Below are positions 21,570 through 33,549 of a stretch of DNA of 64,000 nt, piece after piece; position 1 is the first letter of the stretch; each line of letters starts with the position of its first letter. Source of the DNA: Prosapia bicincta (Eukaryota; Arthropoda; Insecta; Hemiptera; Cercopidae); NCBI GenBank assembly GCA_036971475.1, contig JBAIZL010000005.1:162421886-162485885 (forward strand). Direction: 5' to 3'. Made by a program: the position numbers and the translations under genes. Under the pieces are notes generated by a model. That model saw only the letters and a list, made by a program, of their open reading frames with translations. It was not told the DNA's origin and searched no databases.

Positions 21570-22595
21570 CCTAAAGCGAGTACGATTGAAGGCTCACTTA
21601 GTTCTGCCTGGGTCTAACGCTCATGCTTACTATACAAGTGATACCACTGCAAGAAGAGAGACTCTCACGCCAAGATAGTCCAGCCGATTCCGTTCGCAAT
21701 TAGCCAGAGGAAAACACTAGACTGGAACCATCAGGCACACGGAATTTGACTTCCGAGAATGAAATAATGGATATCATATAACAACAAATGCCAAAGGAAC
21801 TGGAGGGGAACACTGAACCCAATAGCCAGTTTTATCGAACACAATGAAACTCCAACAGTTCAAGTTTTAACCCGTTCAAAGAAATATTAATTAATTTGCT
21901 CCTGTTGTAAATACGGCCATGGTTTTACCGAACACACAGGATGTCAAAGCAGTCTGCTGGAGGATAACTAATCTGACGTCTAAAGCCAGTGCGTTATAGA
22001 AACATATGATGTCGAGATGAAAAAAGGTTTTTTTGGTAATACAAATGGAATTAAAAATTTAGTTTAAAATATGATTTTGAACAAAATTTAAGGGAAAAGA
22101 TTTAAAAATATATTGTTTAATAATTTAGTTTTTGTTCTTAAAACTTATAAGGTTACAAAATGTTTACTCTTTAGAAAACTCAATAATTACGAATTACGTT
22201 TTTAATTTATGAAACTTGGTTAAAAATAATCCTGTTTCCTGATTACTGCTTTATACAAATTAAAATAGCTGCAGTGTTTTCACTGGACCTGTTTCCGTTT
22301 ATTTTGTACCAAACAAAAGTTACCCTAAAAAATATTAAAAGAAAAAAAAAGTTGAATAATAGCTTATTTCATAAACATTCCAAATATAGCTTTTCTTTGA
22401 TATATCAACATCGCCAAGTAGAACGGAATCGTTTATATTTGAGAAAGTAAGCTCGATTGGAATTCAGTGTTACCAGCCTAACCGTCAGTAAATCCCATGG
22501 CCTATTTCTGTGTGTAGATGCTATCTGTATGCCACGAGCGTAACTAATTCTTTCATCGGTTTATTTAATTTAAGGACCCGATTCACTGAACAAAC
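21570..22595. other. Non-coding stretch, nothing recognised
   Basis: A slightly GC-richer patch at 21,560-21,780 has no sustained open frame or transposon end; the rest is AT-rich. Confidence 0.35.
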
Positions 22596-22643
22596 ACAGG
22601 TCGTAACGGCCTGAGGCGGCAACGCAAAGGTACATCTGTGAGG

Positions 22644-22749
22644 ATGGATATCTTCGATGCCGTCTCGCTTCATGCTTTCGTCTCGCCGTCCGAACCCAGC
22701 TTATCGGTGTGGCAGCCAGGTATCTGCAGGAGGGGGCTGGATACTACGG
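22644..22749 (+). CDS. Candidate first coding exon in a GC-rich, CpG-rich patch
   Basis: An ATG in good context (AGGATGG) opens 35 codons (MDIFDAVSLHAFVSPSEPS through CRRGLDTT) that run into a strong GTAAGT donor at 22750, ending in phase 1. The patch (about 22,590-22,750) is GC- and CpG-rich against AT-rich surroundings, as for a 5' exon. However, the opposite strand is also open here, no downstream exon was found, and the protein is not recognised. Treat as a hypothesis. Confidence 0.3.
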
Positions 22750-22755
22750 GTAAGT

Positions 22756-24165
22756 GGGGCTAATATAATGCAGTGAAAATATAATACCATTTTACGCTAT
22801 TTGATCAAATTACAATTTTGGAACAATATTGAGCTCACTATATTGTTTGTGCCTTTACATTAATTTTTAAACGTATCTATTTATGCACTCAGTAATTTGT
22901 AACTTTCTGAAGTTACGTGCACGCAGTATGCTACGGAGATTGTATAGCCTATGTGTTAACGGTTCTCAGATTGATGTCAACCTTATTTTAGGAACTCTTG
23001 TAATGATAGTATTTGAATTTTCTCATAAGAGTCTGAAAATATTTTTCGTCGATAAAAAATAAAGGAACCCAAACCGTGAACACTCCCTACCCCCAAATCC
23101 CCCAAACCCCTTTCAACTCCTCTTTATTCGAGTTGTTTAACCAGAGTAACGCCAAACAAGGTTATGCACATTGAAATCTTTACGGACATTGCATACATGT
23201 ATTTCGAATCAGCTCTCAGTTTACTCTCAACACGTTTTATAGGAAAGGTATTTCGTTGTAATATTAGAATTTCCTTATGAAAGTTTGACATTAATATGAA
23301 ATTTGTAAAAATTTTGCTCATTTACCATAATTTTTTCGTCGATAAAAGATTAAAACCTCCAAGTCTTCAATACTCCCAAGTAGACGTATTGTTGTAAGGC
23401 GAAAAGTTAAATATTTTTTCTACATTAGAACTTTCTACAGGATAGGATGTAAACTTCAATTGTCAGATCAACCTTCTGCGCAAATAAATCAAAGTAAAAG
23501 AACCATTTAATGATGTTTTAAAATATTTTAAAGGTAACGTGGTTTATTAGTAAAAATCGCGCAGGTGATTTTATCCTTCCTTTGTAATTCATAAAAGCGA
23601 TCCCCTTAAATTAACGTTATCCTAACATAAGCTCATCTTGCAATAGACAGACTGTAGTCCATCGTCTTCGAAACTAATGTCTTAATAAAAGATACCTATC
23701 ACTCAGACACGCCCATTATAACAATAGTCTGCCAAAACAAAAAAACGGCGTGACTTTTAAAAATGGACGTCGCCGTTTCACGTTTTAAATAAAGCAAAAA
23801 AACTAATTTTAATAGGTAAAATGTTATATGTAGGAAACCAAGTAGTAATAGTTCACCAAGAAGAACAAGTTTATTGCAATGTATTGCGGCTTTAAACACT
23901 TCAGGTATTAATTCGTTCTTGGTTCTTTTCCTTAATTTCTTCGCTTGTTACCCTTGAAGTAATTGGAGGCCTTAGGCGAATTGGATTTTGGTCATAATCT
24001 CCTGTTCTTATTATTATTTAGCTTTAATCGTCATAGCAAGGACATACAGTATATATACCATACCGAGAGACATAGGGGACCGCACCGAGGACACATTCCA
24101 ATGATATCAGATTGATTATTCCAAGAATTGTCCTGAGAGCCTAGTTCCTTTTAATGAAAGTTTGT
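22756..24165. other. Non-coding stretch, nothing recognised
   Basis: AT-rich; a short C-rich patch near 23,090-23,115. No supported gene or mobile element. Confidence 0.35.
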
Positions 24166-24174
24166 TATTCTTTT

Positions 24175-24665
24175 CCTGACGAGGAATGGATGATGATTTG
24201 TTTGGGGGACTTTTAAATTTTTTCTACAAAGATTATTTTAATCTCTTAAGAGCTATGCGTGTTCGTTCAACTCAGCAGAATTGTCTAAAAGCTCTTTATT
24301 CAAAGTGAGTTTTGTCCGCAACTCTTCAGATCACCCGTGTCGAGGAATGGATGATGGATTTGAGCGAAATTTACATACTTTTAAATTCTTTCTTCAAAGT
24401 TTATTTCAACCTCTTAAGAGCTATGTGTGTTCGACCAACTCAGCACAATTGTCTAAATTCTCTTTATTCAAAGTGAGTTTTGTCAGCAACTTATAAGTTC
24501 ACCCGCGTCGAGGGATAAATGATGAGTATGAGAGAAATTTTTAAATTCTTCCTTCAAACGATTAATTTAATCTATTTAGAGCTATGGTTATTCGTCCTTC
24601 AACTCAGCACAATTATTGTAACTCTAAGTGTGAGTTTTGTGTGTAACTTCCAAGATCACAATGAA
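24175..24665. repeat. Three-unit tandem repeat, about 161-168 bp
   Basis: Diverged copies start near 24,181, 24,342 and 24,510. Each has GAGGRATRRATGATG, then CTTCAAA, GAGCTATG and AACTCAGCA..ATTGT, then GTGAGTTTTGT. The short open frames here (for example 24281-24496) do not keep a common frame across units, so a coding role is unlikely. Confidence 0.75.
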
Positions 24666-24669
24666 GTAG

Positions 24670-27600
24670 AAATAAACTCTATCCTATTCAACGAAATTTT
24701 ACTCAAAAACAATCTTCACGTAAAATGACACCATTGAAAAAGATAACTCAATTAATCCCAAGAGTAAGATGTAATCGAAGCGTGAACCTCTTCAAACCTA
24801 ATCACTACGTGCTTAATTACAATTATAAATGATTCGCAGTCCTCCATATTTACCGTCTCACACCGTCAATGGCATAGAGGCAGTCATGCGCTAACCGATC
24901 ATTCAGCTCGCCTACAAATGTATCAATTACAGTATCTGAACACGATCTGTCTCTTGGCTCCGACGCTTTGTGCTGTATCTGCTACTGGCGATCTTTCTTC
25001 ACGTCCGACGCATGCGTATTACTGTCTGGGTTTACGGCGCTGTAATAACCTTCACATTTACACCTCGCTTTGTTAATTGTCGCTGCTAATTGCTTGTTCA
25101 ACGCCGTGGAGCGGCGAGCTTTGGATCGGGACAAAGTTAATATTTCTAAAGGTAATTACTACGTTAAAGACCGATGACTAACTGAGCGAATAGTCAGTGG
25201 AGTTACGTCGGTAAATTACAGACACAATGTACGTCTATAACTTATGGTGAAGTTTTATGTTAGTTTAAATTTTTTTAAAATTAGAATAATGATGTAAATC
25301 GATATCTGATAACCTCTAATGCGTCGGCGTAAAATTAATAAAAAAGTTGAAGTTAATGCAATTATTTACCCAGACAGCTGTTTAATACTAGTATTTAAAA
25401 TGCCATTGAGCTCTCATGGATCGAACAAAGGAGTAGGACTAGACCCAGGCCGAGGGAAGTAGTTCGAGCATAACAGTTTATCTAATTAAGGGCCATGAAT
25501 TACGACACCGCTGTATAAGAAAGAACATTATGTTTCGAAACAGAGGTAAGTGTGAGTGTGTGTGACAATTTTATATAAAGCAATTGAATAACGTAAGTGT
25601 TAATGCATATGATGGGGGATTTACATAATTAAAAACTATTTAATCAACCGTTGATCAACATTGAGTTATAAAACATGAAATGTCTTAAACCTACTGAATA
25701 GAGTAAATGTTCGAAAATATGTTTAAATTAAAAACTTTTATTTGAAAGAGTCAGAATGTGGACAGATTATCGATTTTTTCATTTTCAATATTTTTCTCAA
25801 TTTAATTGAAATTTGTTTAACCCCAAAATTAAAGTTTGCTTGTATTAACCTAACACTTTAATCTAAAAAAAAAAAAAAAATACAAATAATAAAAAATAAT
25901 AATTAGTCTTTATACAACTCTTTCAGAAGAATTTAACTTTTTTCTTGATTTTATTTCAAACTTAATTTAAAATTTACTAATTAAACTATAATTAATAACA
26001 AAAATTTAACATTAGCAAACGTTTTTTGTTTTACATTGTACACTTTTCTGCCGGATAGTTTCTATATCTCTGACATTTACTCACACACAGGGCCGTGCCG
26101 ACCCAATCCACTCTTTCAAGTGTGAAGTTGAACCCAAGGTTATTTTATTTTAATAAAAATTTCTTTATTAGCCTATTAATAGTTTTGGTCAATAATATAT
26201 GTCAGTAAACTACATAAAATTGATATTTAGTTTTTTTTTAATGAGTAAAGAGTGTCTACAGTACACCATCGTTATAATGAACCCATATAATCCCACTTCG
26301 CTTAACCCGGACAGTGATGCGTTTAAAGTCTTTGTGTAAAGCTACGTTAGTACGTGTGTTACGTACAGCTAAGTTAGATATTTGAGCCTGTAAGCTATTC
26401 AGTTTTGTGAAGGGCCTGTTGTTTAGTAAGCGAGCGGCGTCACTATGCCAGGACATAGTAGCGTGGGGGAAGGGAGAGGTGTACTGATTGTTTTCGATCG
26501 AATTTTAAGACTTTTTTCATATCAATTAAGTTAACACATTTTAGGTTTAGAATTAACACTTATATCGATTTAAAAAAAAAGTTTCGCCAGTAAAGTTTAA
26601 AAGCGTAATTTGCTACATTTGATCTTTTGATTAATCTTTTAATCTATTGCGATTACTTGCAAAGGTTTTTAATGATATTATTCTAAAACTGATTCCCATC
26701 ACACTTTATTCAGGGTTTGGACTGGCTAAGCAACTGCAAAGTTACAGCTATTCAGGCGTGTTTATAGTCCGCCAAGAAGCCTCGTCATAGGAAATATTTA
26801 CAACTTATTTATTCTTTATTACTTTATTAATATTATAATTTATTTTTATTATTTTTGAAATATTTTATTACATTTTTATTTAGACCACAACGTATTTACA
26901 TAAGGCCTACATACATTTAAGCATGTGCATGTACGACAACGCTTTCAGACATGATTTGATGTCTTATGTACTTCGACACGTGCGTCGTCTTGAGGTCCAC
27001 ACATATTTTCTGTATGTACATTTAGTATGGCAGCTTATTACTCTCCAAAATTCCACGTCATTGTTTAGATCTTCCTTTGGGACAGCGCCAGTTGATGATT
27101 TATCTTCCTCTTCTTCGTAAACTCTCGTTAGCTGTGCCCGTCACAATGCGCACACGTCTTTTCATGAGTAGTTGAAGTAACTTCCATGATACACTAACTC
27201 ACCCCGAAACTCAAAACGCAAGAGGTGCGCGGAGTGATTGGTTACCCGGGAGGGAGCGGAAGTTGGAATTTCCCGAGAAGTGGAGACCCGGGACAGACTA
27301 ATGACCTGGTATGGGTGATTGTCACATATTTTCTAAAATGCGCGATTGTCATATATTCGATTTGCACACACATCTGTAATGGCTATTGTTTTCAACGAGA
27401 ATTTCTCTTTTTAATTGTAAAGGTTTCTAGATAATTATAAGAAATAGTTATTAATATTACTTCTAAATAATAATCAAACAATAATTTTCATTTTAAAAAT
27501 TACTTCAAAATTAAATTTAAAAACACACTGACACAATTAAAACAAGTGAAATGATGCAAACAATAGCCTATTTTGCTTTATATCATATAATCTCTGTTTC

Positions 27601-28140
27601 TAATTAAAACGAAACTAATCCAAAGCTAACCTAGATCTAGGAACCACTGATCCACACAAAGCCAAAGTCATAACGTCTTAATTTCCCCGGATTAAATCCG
27701 TAGTCGGCCTGCTGTTATTACAGCTGATTTATCACACTCGGGTTCCGTAGAGGAACCTCGGTTATCTGCGAATGTAACCTGGAGTATTTTTAATGGCTAT
27801 ATTGTTAAGAGATTGGAGACGGGTTTGCGGCTGCAGAGGTTTCGGTTGTAGGCTGGGTGTGTCGTAATAGCCTACTTTAAGGTTTCTCCTCACAGATATT
27901 TGTAAAAGAACTGTTACAGCTACCCATCTCTAAATGTGTTGCCACTATAAAATAAAAGAAAATAATACTAAGTTTAGTTTCAAGAACAAAATGAAAAAGA
28001 AGAAACATCAAGTATATACCATGACATCCTATAAGAACGTGACGTCTACCCATAGGAATTTACACGAAAGTAGGTACCAATTCACAGATGAGGAAATTTT
28101 GTCCCAAAGCTTTTCGAATATTAACTCGTTTATCGCTAAT
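24670..28140. other. Mostly non-coding stretch with an unplaced transposon-like segment
   Basis: A poly(A) tract lies at 25,866-25,882. CAGGGCCGTGCCGACCC at about 26,089 looks like the end of an hAT-type element, and minus-strand frames at 26256-26456 and about 26,990-27,140 could be its decayed interior, but no second terminus was found. GC-richer patches at 24,850-25,140 and 27,190-27,310 show no supported exon. Confidence 0.3.
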
Positions 28141-28164
28141 AGCTGATTTCGTCTTCACTTAGAC

Positions 28165-28320
28165 TTTGTTTGGAGGTTATATTTAATATATATTATTTTT
28201 ATATAAAATTCCATAAATACTAAAATCCTTCGTATACTTGATTAAAATATATGAGGTAACACATGCCTTCACACAATAGATGTTTTTATTACACATGGGT
28301 TATGTTATATTGAGAAAAAA
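28165..28320 (+). repeat. Dispersed repeat family copy 1
   Basis: Runs from TTTGGAGGTTATATTTAA to GTTTTTATTACACATGGGTTA. Shares its order of motifs with 28.69 kb, 31.62 kb and, reversed, 7.9-8.2 kb. Confidence 0.55.
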
Positions 28321-28689
28321 ACATTTTGATCCAGTTTTAATAAAACCACAAATACACTTTTAATAGAAGAGAAAAAAAATAACTAAGCGGAAATTTAACT
28401 CCGAACATGTAAATAGAAAACAACAGTTAAATAAGTAGCAAATTAGAATAAGCTAGCATTTAAACTGTGTGAAACAGACTATGAGTTTGTAGTCAGGCCA
28501 CATTTTCCCAACAAAATATTATTATGTCAGTGGAATCGTATAATGAAATCTGTAAACCTCCTGGAATCTTAAATATAAATGGAAGAATACATTTTAAAAG
28601 AAAGAAAAATAAATATAAAATCTAAGTAAAAGAAAGAGCAGAAAGTTTTATACAAAAGGGTTATGCCAACAGCTGTCTTCTTCTCTTAA

Positions 28690-28860
28690 AGGTTGTTTGG
28701 AGGTTATGTTTAAATCAAATTTTCAACCGCAATATCTTATACATTCAGAAATAACGTATGTATGAATAAACTAAGTCATAACATATGATTTTATAAAACC
28801 GCTGTTTTTATTATTTGTAGGTTATGTTACTTTCTGCATTGTACATTAGCATGAAGTTAA
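28690..28860 (+). repeat. Dispersed repeat family copy 2
   Basis: Runs from TTTGGAGGTTATGTTTAAAT, via CATTCAGAAATA, to GCTGTTTTTATTAT and GGTTATGTTA. Its right part matches the 76-bp unit interrupted by the BEL element. Confidence 0.6.
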
Positions 28861-29023
28861 AATGATTGACTTGAGAAAGTTATGCTCTTAATACTTTAAC
28901 AGCATATAAGCTATAGTTAGGTCTATCTAATATATTGGCTTAATAAGGATTTAAGCTATATTTGTTATTCGAGATCTTTTACTAGAATCAAATTAATAAT
29001 ATTTAAAAGTAACTTTTAAAATA

Positions 29024-29521
29024 CTGTAGAGTCTCGGTAATCCGAGTCCCGATATTTCGAGCTCCCGTTAAATTCAAGCCTATTTCATCATTTTGAAAGA
29101 AAATGATGAATCGTGCTTCCGAGAAATATTTATAGCCATACGATATACAAATTAAATGAGTCCGACTTCCGAAAAATGTTTATATCAATATGGTTTGCAA
29201 ATGAAATGAGCGTGGTTTCCAAGTAATGTTTATATCAATACGGTATGCAAAGGAAATAAATCGGCTTCCAAGAAATGTTTATATCAATAAGGTAAGCAAA
29301 GAAAATGAGTCTGGCTTAATGTTTAAATCAATACGGTAAGCTAAGGAAATAAGTCTGGCTTCCAAGAAATGTTCTTCTACAAACTTATTTAGTACATTTG
29401 TAATTACCCATATTATAAGGTTTCATTAAAACAGTTATTTTTTCTAATGCACAGGAACGTATTTCCGTGTAATCCGTTCGGGTCTCGGTCCCATCTACCT
29501 CGAATTATCGAGACTCTACTG
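29024..29521. mobile_element. Pogo-like MITE with internal 50-bp repeats
   Basis: Imperfect inverted termini of about 23 bp (CTGTAGAGTCTCGGTAATCC on the left; CAGTAGAGTCTCGATAATTC read inward on the right) are flanked on both sides by TA, the Tc1/mariner-superfamily target. The GAGTCTCG..AATxCGAG type of terminus is characteristic of pogo/Tigger relatives. The 498-bp interior has no transposase; it holds five to six diverged copies of a roughly 50-bp unit (29,112-29,372; GGCTTCCAAGAAATGTTTAT). Confidence 0.87.
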
Positions 29522-29529
29522 TATATTGT

Positions 29530-32500
29530 AAAATTAATTTATTAATATAAATTGTTAATATACAATTATTAATATAAATAAGTTTATATATAGGTATGTA
29601 GTATTGTATAAGATATATGTGTTTTGTATAGGTCAATAAAAATACACAATACATATCTAAGGGAAGTTGAATTATATTATTAAAGAAATGTAAAAGGTTG
29701 TGTAAAGTTCTCACAGTCTTCTTTATGACTCACATTATTGTATTTTATATAAATCGAATTGTTTGACTTTATACTTTTGTAGGCAATCTTAAGACCTCAA
29801 TTATTATTTTCGTTTTATAACATTTTTTATCCAAGAACTCTCCAATTAGCTCTCTAATGGTTTATAATTGATCAAGTAGGCTGCAAAGGTCTTTGTTTTC
29901 TAATTTTTCCAGCATTAGAGAGTTTTATTATTTTAGGACACTATTAATTGATTTGTTTTACCGTGCAGTGGGTGTGCCGTTCTATGGATCTTTGTTGCTA
30001 TTAAAGTCTCTCCCACCAATAACTGTTTCTCAGTAAAATTAAAAGATCTGAAGGGGAACTTCTGTGAAAGAACGAAATTAGCAACAGTTGTTTATTTCTG
30101 CTACTGATGATGCCTTGATTACTTTACCTAGTGGTATGAGAAGACATAATAAAACGTTCCTAACTATACCCACAAAATCCTGCAGATTATCGGTCCTGTG
30201 GCAGTAAAGGATGTTATATGTTTCTATTGTTTATAATATTTAATATCGTTTCACACAACAATAGCAAGTCCTCAGTTTCTTCTTTGCCTTGTCTTACTAG
30301 GAGGTTGACTGCGCTCTAAATATCTACACTGTCTACCCTTCATCTCCAACTGCCCGGAATAATGACAGTGCTGACTCCACAATGACTATCATGCATTTAT
30401 AGTGTAAGGACTGAGGAATATACAAGAAAATTGTTATTGTGTAATAAATATAAAGTGTTTTTTTATACACTTCTACCTTCGAAATAGGAAGACCGTCATA
30501 GACAGACAGTTTATGCCTGAGCTGTGACGTTAGAACTAAAGCCCTGGTAAGTAAAATTAAATATTTTGGTAATAAGCAAAATAACATTTTTAAATAAAGT
30601 ACTAATTACCCAGGTAAAAAGGGCGAAACGTTACAATATGCTGCGCCAAAATAAGTTAGACTTGAAAAACCACTTTCTAATTCTATTATTTTTTTAAAGT
30701 TAGTTGAATTTAAACCCGTGATTTCGAAACAAAATATATTCGTCAGATTTATAATATTAAAATGTCACTAAGGGCCAAACTATGGGACAAAGCACGTACA
30801 AATAGTTTTCCAAATTTCTTATTTAGATACAATGTAAGACTCAGTTTACTTGAAGAAATACCGACGAAGTTATCAATCCAGCAATAAATCGATCTGACAG
30901 ACAAGTCTGATGCCGGATTAAGTGATTCAACAGGAGTGTTTTATAGCCAATGAATGCCGGAGAAGGCTACCAGTCAAGGACAGTGAAAGCCTCCACGAAC
31001 GTGTTCATTCATAGTTCCTTTACTTTGCCAGTAAATCCTTTCCCATTGTGGATGACGTTTCTTGAATTATTACCTTGAATCAGGCAATAGATTATATTAA
31101 AGTTTCCATAGAAGACGTAATCAGAGAGTGATCGGAGACTTTAACCGAGCTACTGGTATTGACAGATGATCTTATAAATTATAGTTTCCACAATGATAAA
31201 CACGACGTATTTTAAACCATTGAAAACTTTCTCCTATTTGTTAGTTTATGATAAAAAAAGATATTGTCAATAAATGGCTGTAATTTATTTGAAATCCAAT
31301 CGTTCGTACAGCGCTAACACAATATCCACTACAAAAATGACAATCATTTATAAACTATTCTTGAGAGTATAATATATATGAGCAAACTGTTACAGAGTCA
31401 TTCGAGTAATGAAGGCCCATATACACTTATAACTGAAGAGTAAATACAAATTGTAGAGGAAGATTTTATCTCTGAATTTATTAAAATGGTTTTGCTACAA
31501 TACCTAAAGATAAAACGAAGAAAGAAATATAAAACGACGAAAAATAAAATATGTTTAAAAGAAAATTTAAACATGGCGGTTAATGATATTAGAAGTTTTC
31601 GTATTCAATTAGAGAATGTTTTAAGGTTATGTTTAAAACTCAAATGCAATTTCCTATATATTCAGAAGTATCGTAGATTAGATTAAATTAGCTAATATAT
31701 CGTAGCCTACAATTTAATGAATAGCCGATTTATTACTAGTAAGTTACGTTATATTTTGTGCACTTTTTTAACAGTATTTATAATCTATGACTAAAAAAAT
31801 AATATTATTTTCAAATAATAATGAAAAGTGTAATTGACCATTATACTATATTCACGAATGGTAAATATAGAATATAATTATATTGTATACGCAACAATTA
31901 GGTCATACAAAACCCATTAAACTGCATTTATTTTCGAGAAAGCCAAAGAACATAAATTAAAAAACGAACCGACTCAAATCAATGAAGAAACAAGTAAATG
32001 TGACGAGAAATCTAAAGAAGTGACACGCCAAATAAGGCTACGATTACAGCCTACTAGTGCCCACGCACTGGTATTCATTCATAAAACCCATTCATTTCGC
32101 TCGTAAATTCTCTTTCATATTTTCATTGTCGAACCATTGTCGTTACTTTGAATTAGTGTTTAAGTATGTAATGAATTACAGACCGGTTTCTCTCTATAGG
32201 CATTTCAAATTACAAGAGGAGACTTTAACGTTCTTGATGGCTAGGATGAAGTTTTAATAAATTAGGTTTAAGAGTTCACAGATCTGACTGGGTTACTGTA
32301 GACGGCTTTCTCCTAGTTTTGTCATTTTATCTATCGGTCAAAATGTAGTAAAATACATTTATCAAGAACTAATAATCGCTAATGTTTTCTCATGGTTAAG
32401 TGTGTTGGCAAGAATATAAAATGTATCCATCTAAATATTTACACGGTATTTTTCAAAGTATTTTTTCTAATAATTTTACATTGAAATCGAATTTAAAAAA

Positions 32501-33240
32501 GTTATGTTTTTGCATATTGATAGTGAAGACTACCAATGTAATGTTTATAAAAATTACATTTGTTCAATATTCAGTGTTAAAAATGTTCCGAAAAAATTAT
32601 TAACGGATATAATTTTAAAAGGAAAACCGAAATTAAAATCTCGCTTAGTAGTATTCTCCCCGCTTACTGCGTAGATCGTCTACATTTTCTATTATGCATT
32701 ATTATTGATTCTCTAGCTGTGTTATTTTATTAATGCTTGCCGCATATGGGAGCGTAAGCCTACCCATTTTCTAAAAGCATACTTAACACTAGAGCAGAAA
32801 GGGATCTTGCAGGACGCGTAAGAGTGAATACAAAAAAACCAAAGATAAGAAAAGGATGATAGTAAAAGAAAGTTCTATAAGAATATTTAAAAAAGTTTAC
32901 CACCTCTTTCTAAAATTTTGATTTTCTTAATTATGATTATAGAATGTTGTATATAGTAGGTCTTTTATAAAAATGTAAATAACCTTACATAAAGTTAAAC
33001 ATAAAGAAAAGAAAATGGAAGTAATATAAATATATTGTGAAATATATGCAAAAATTTCCACAAAGTACATGGGAAATGTCACCTTTTGAAGCGCATTGTA
33101 GAGGTTTGTTTCAAATATCAAGTTGATTACTGAATGACAAATCCAGGTTTTTACCTGGAGATTCTCCTGGAGGTTTTCACCAGTAATTGCATTAGAGTAC
33201 ATAAGACATAAGTATATAATACACTATATAAATGGTTAAA
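29530..33240. other. Non-coding stretch with one dispersed-repeat copy
   Basis: AT-rich. A further copy of the dispersed repeat family lies at 31,615-31,765. An exon-like segment near 30,482-30,546 on the minus strand (AG..GTAGAA borders) is not recognisable as protein. Confidence 0.35.
31615..31765 (+). repeat. Dispersed repeat family copy 3
   Basis: AAGGTTATGTTTAAAACTCA, then CAATTTCCTATATATTCAGA, ATCGTA, TTAAATTAG and GTAGCCTA, ending near GTAAGTTACGTTATATT. It aligns best with the reverse complement of 8,018-8,165. Confidence 0.6.
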
Positions 33241-33247
33241 ATTAAAT

Positions 33248-33264
33248 TATTATATATATATATA

Positions 33265-33311
<47 letters not shown>

Positions 33312-33391
33312 TTACTTATATATTTCATATGCATATGGAGTAACAAAGGAATAATGTTGTATGTGCGCGCGTGCGTGTGCCTGCGTGCGTG

Positions 33392-33450
<59 letters not shown>

Positions 33451-33484
33451 TGCGTGCGTGTGTGTGTGCGCGCGTGTGTGTGTG

Positions 33485-33516
<32 letters not shown>

Positions 33517-33535
33517 GTGCGTGTGTGTGTGTAAA
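33248..33535. repeat. Compound (TA)n and (GT)n microsatellite
   Basis: (TA)n at 33,248-33,304 and an interrupted (GT)n/(CG) tract at about 33,362-33,535. All open frames here are low-complexity. Confidence 0.95.
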
Positions 33536-33549
33536 CGTGTAAAACAATT

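Noticed and set aside
26256..26456. 66-codon minus-strand frame (MSWHSDAARLLNN) near an hAT-like terminus
   Set aside because: Possibly transposon-derived, but no second terminus or conserved transposase motif was found, so it was only mentioned in the region note.
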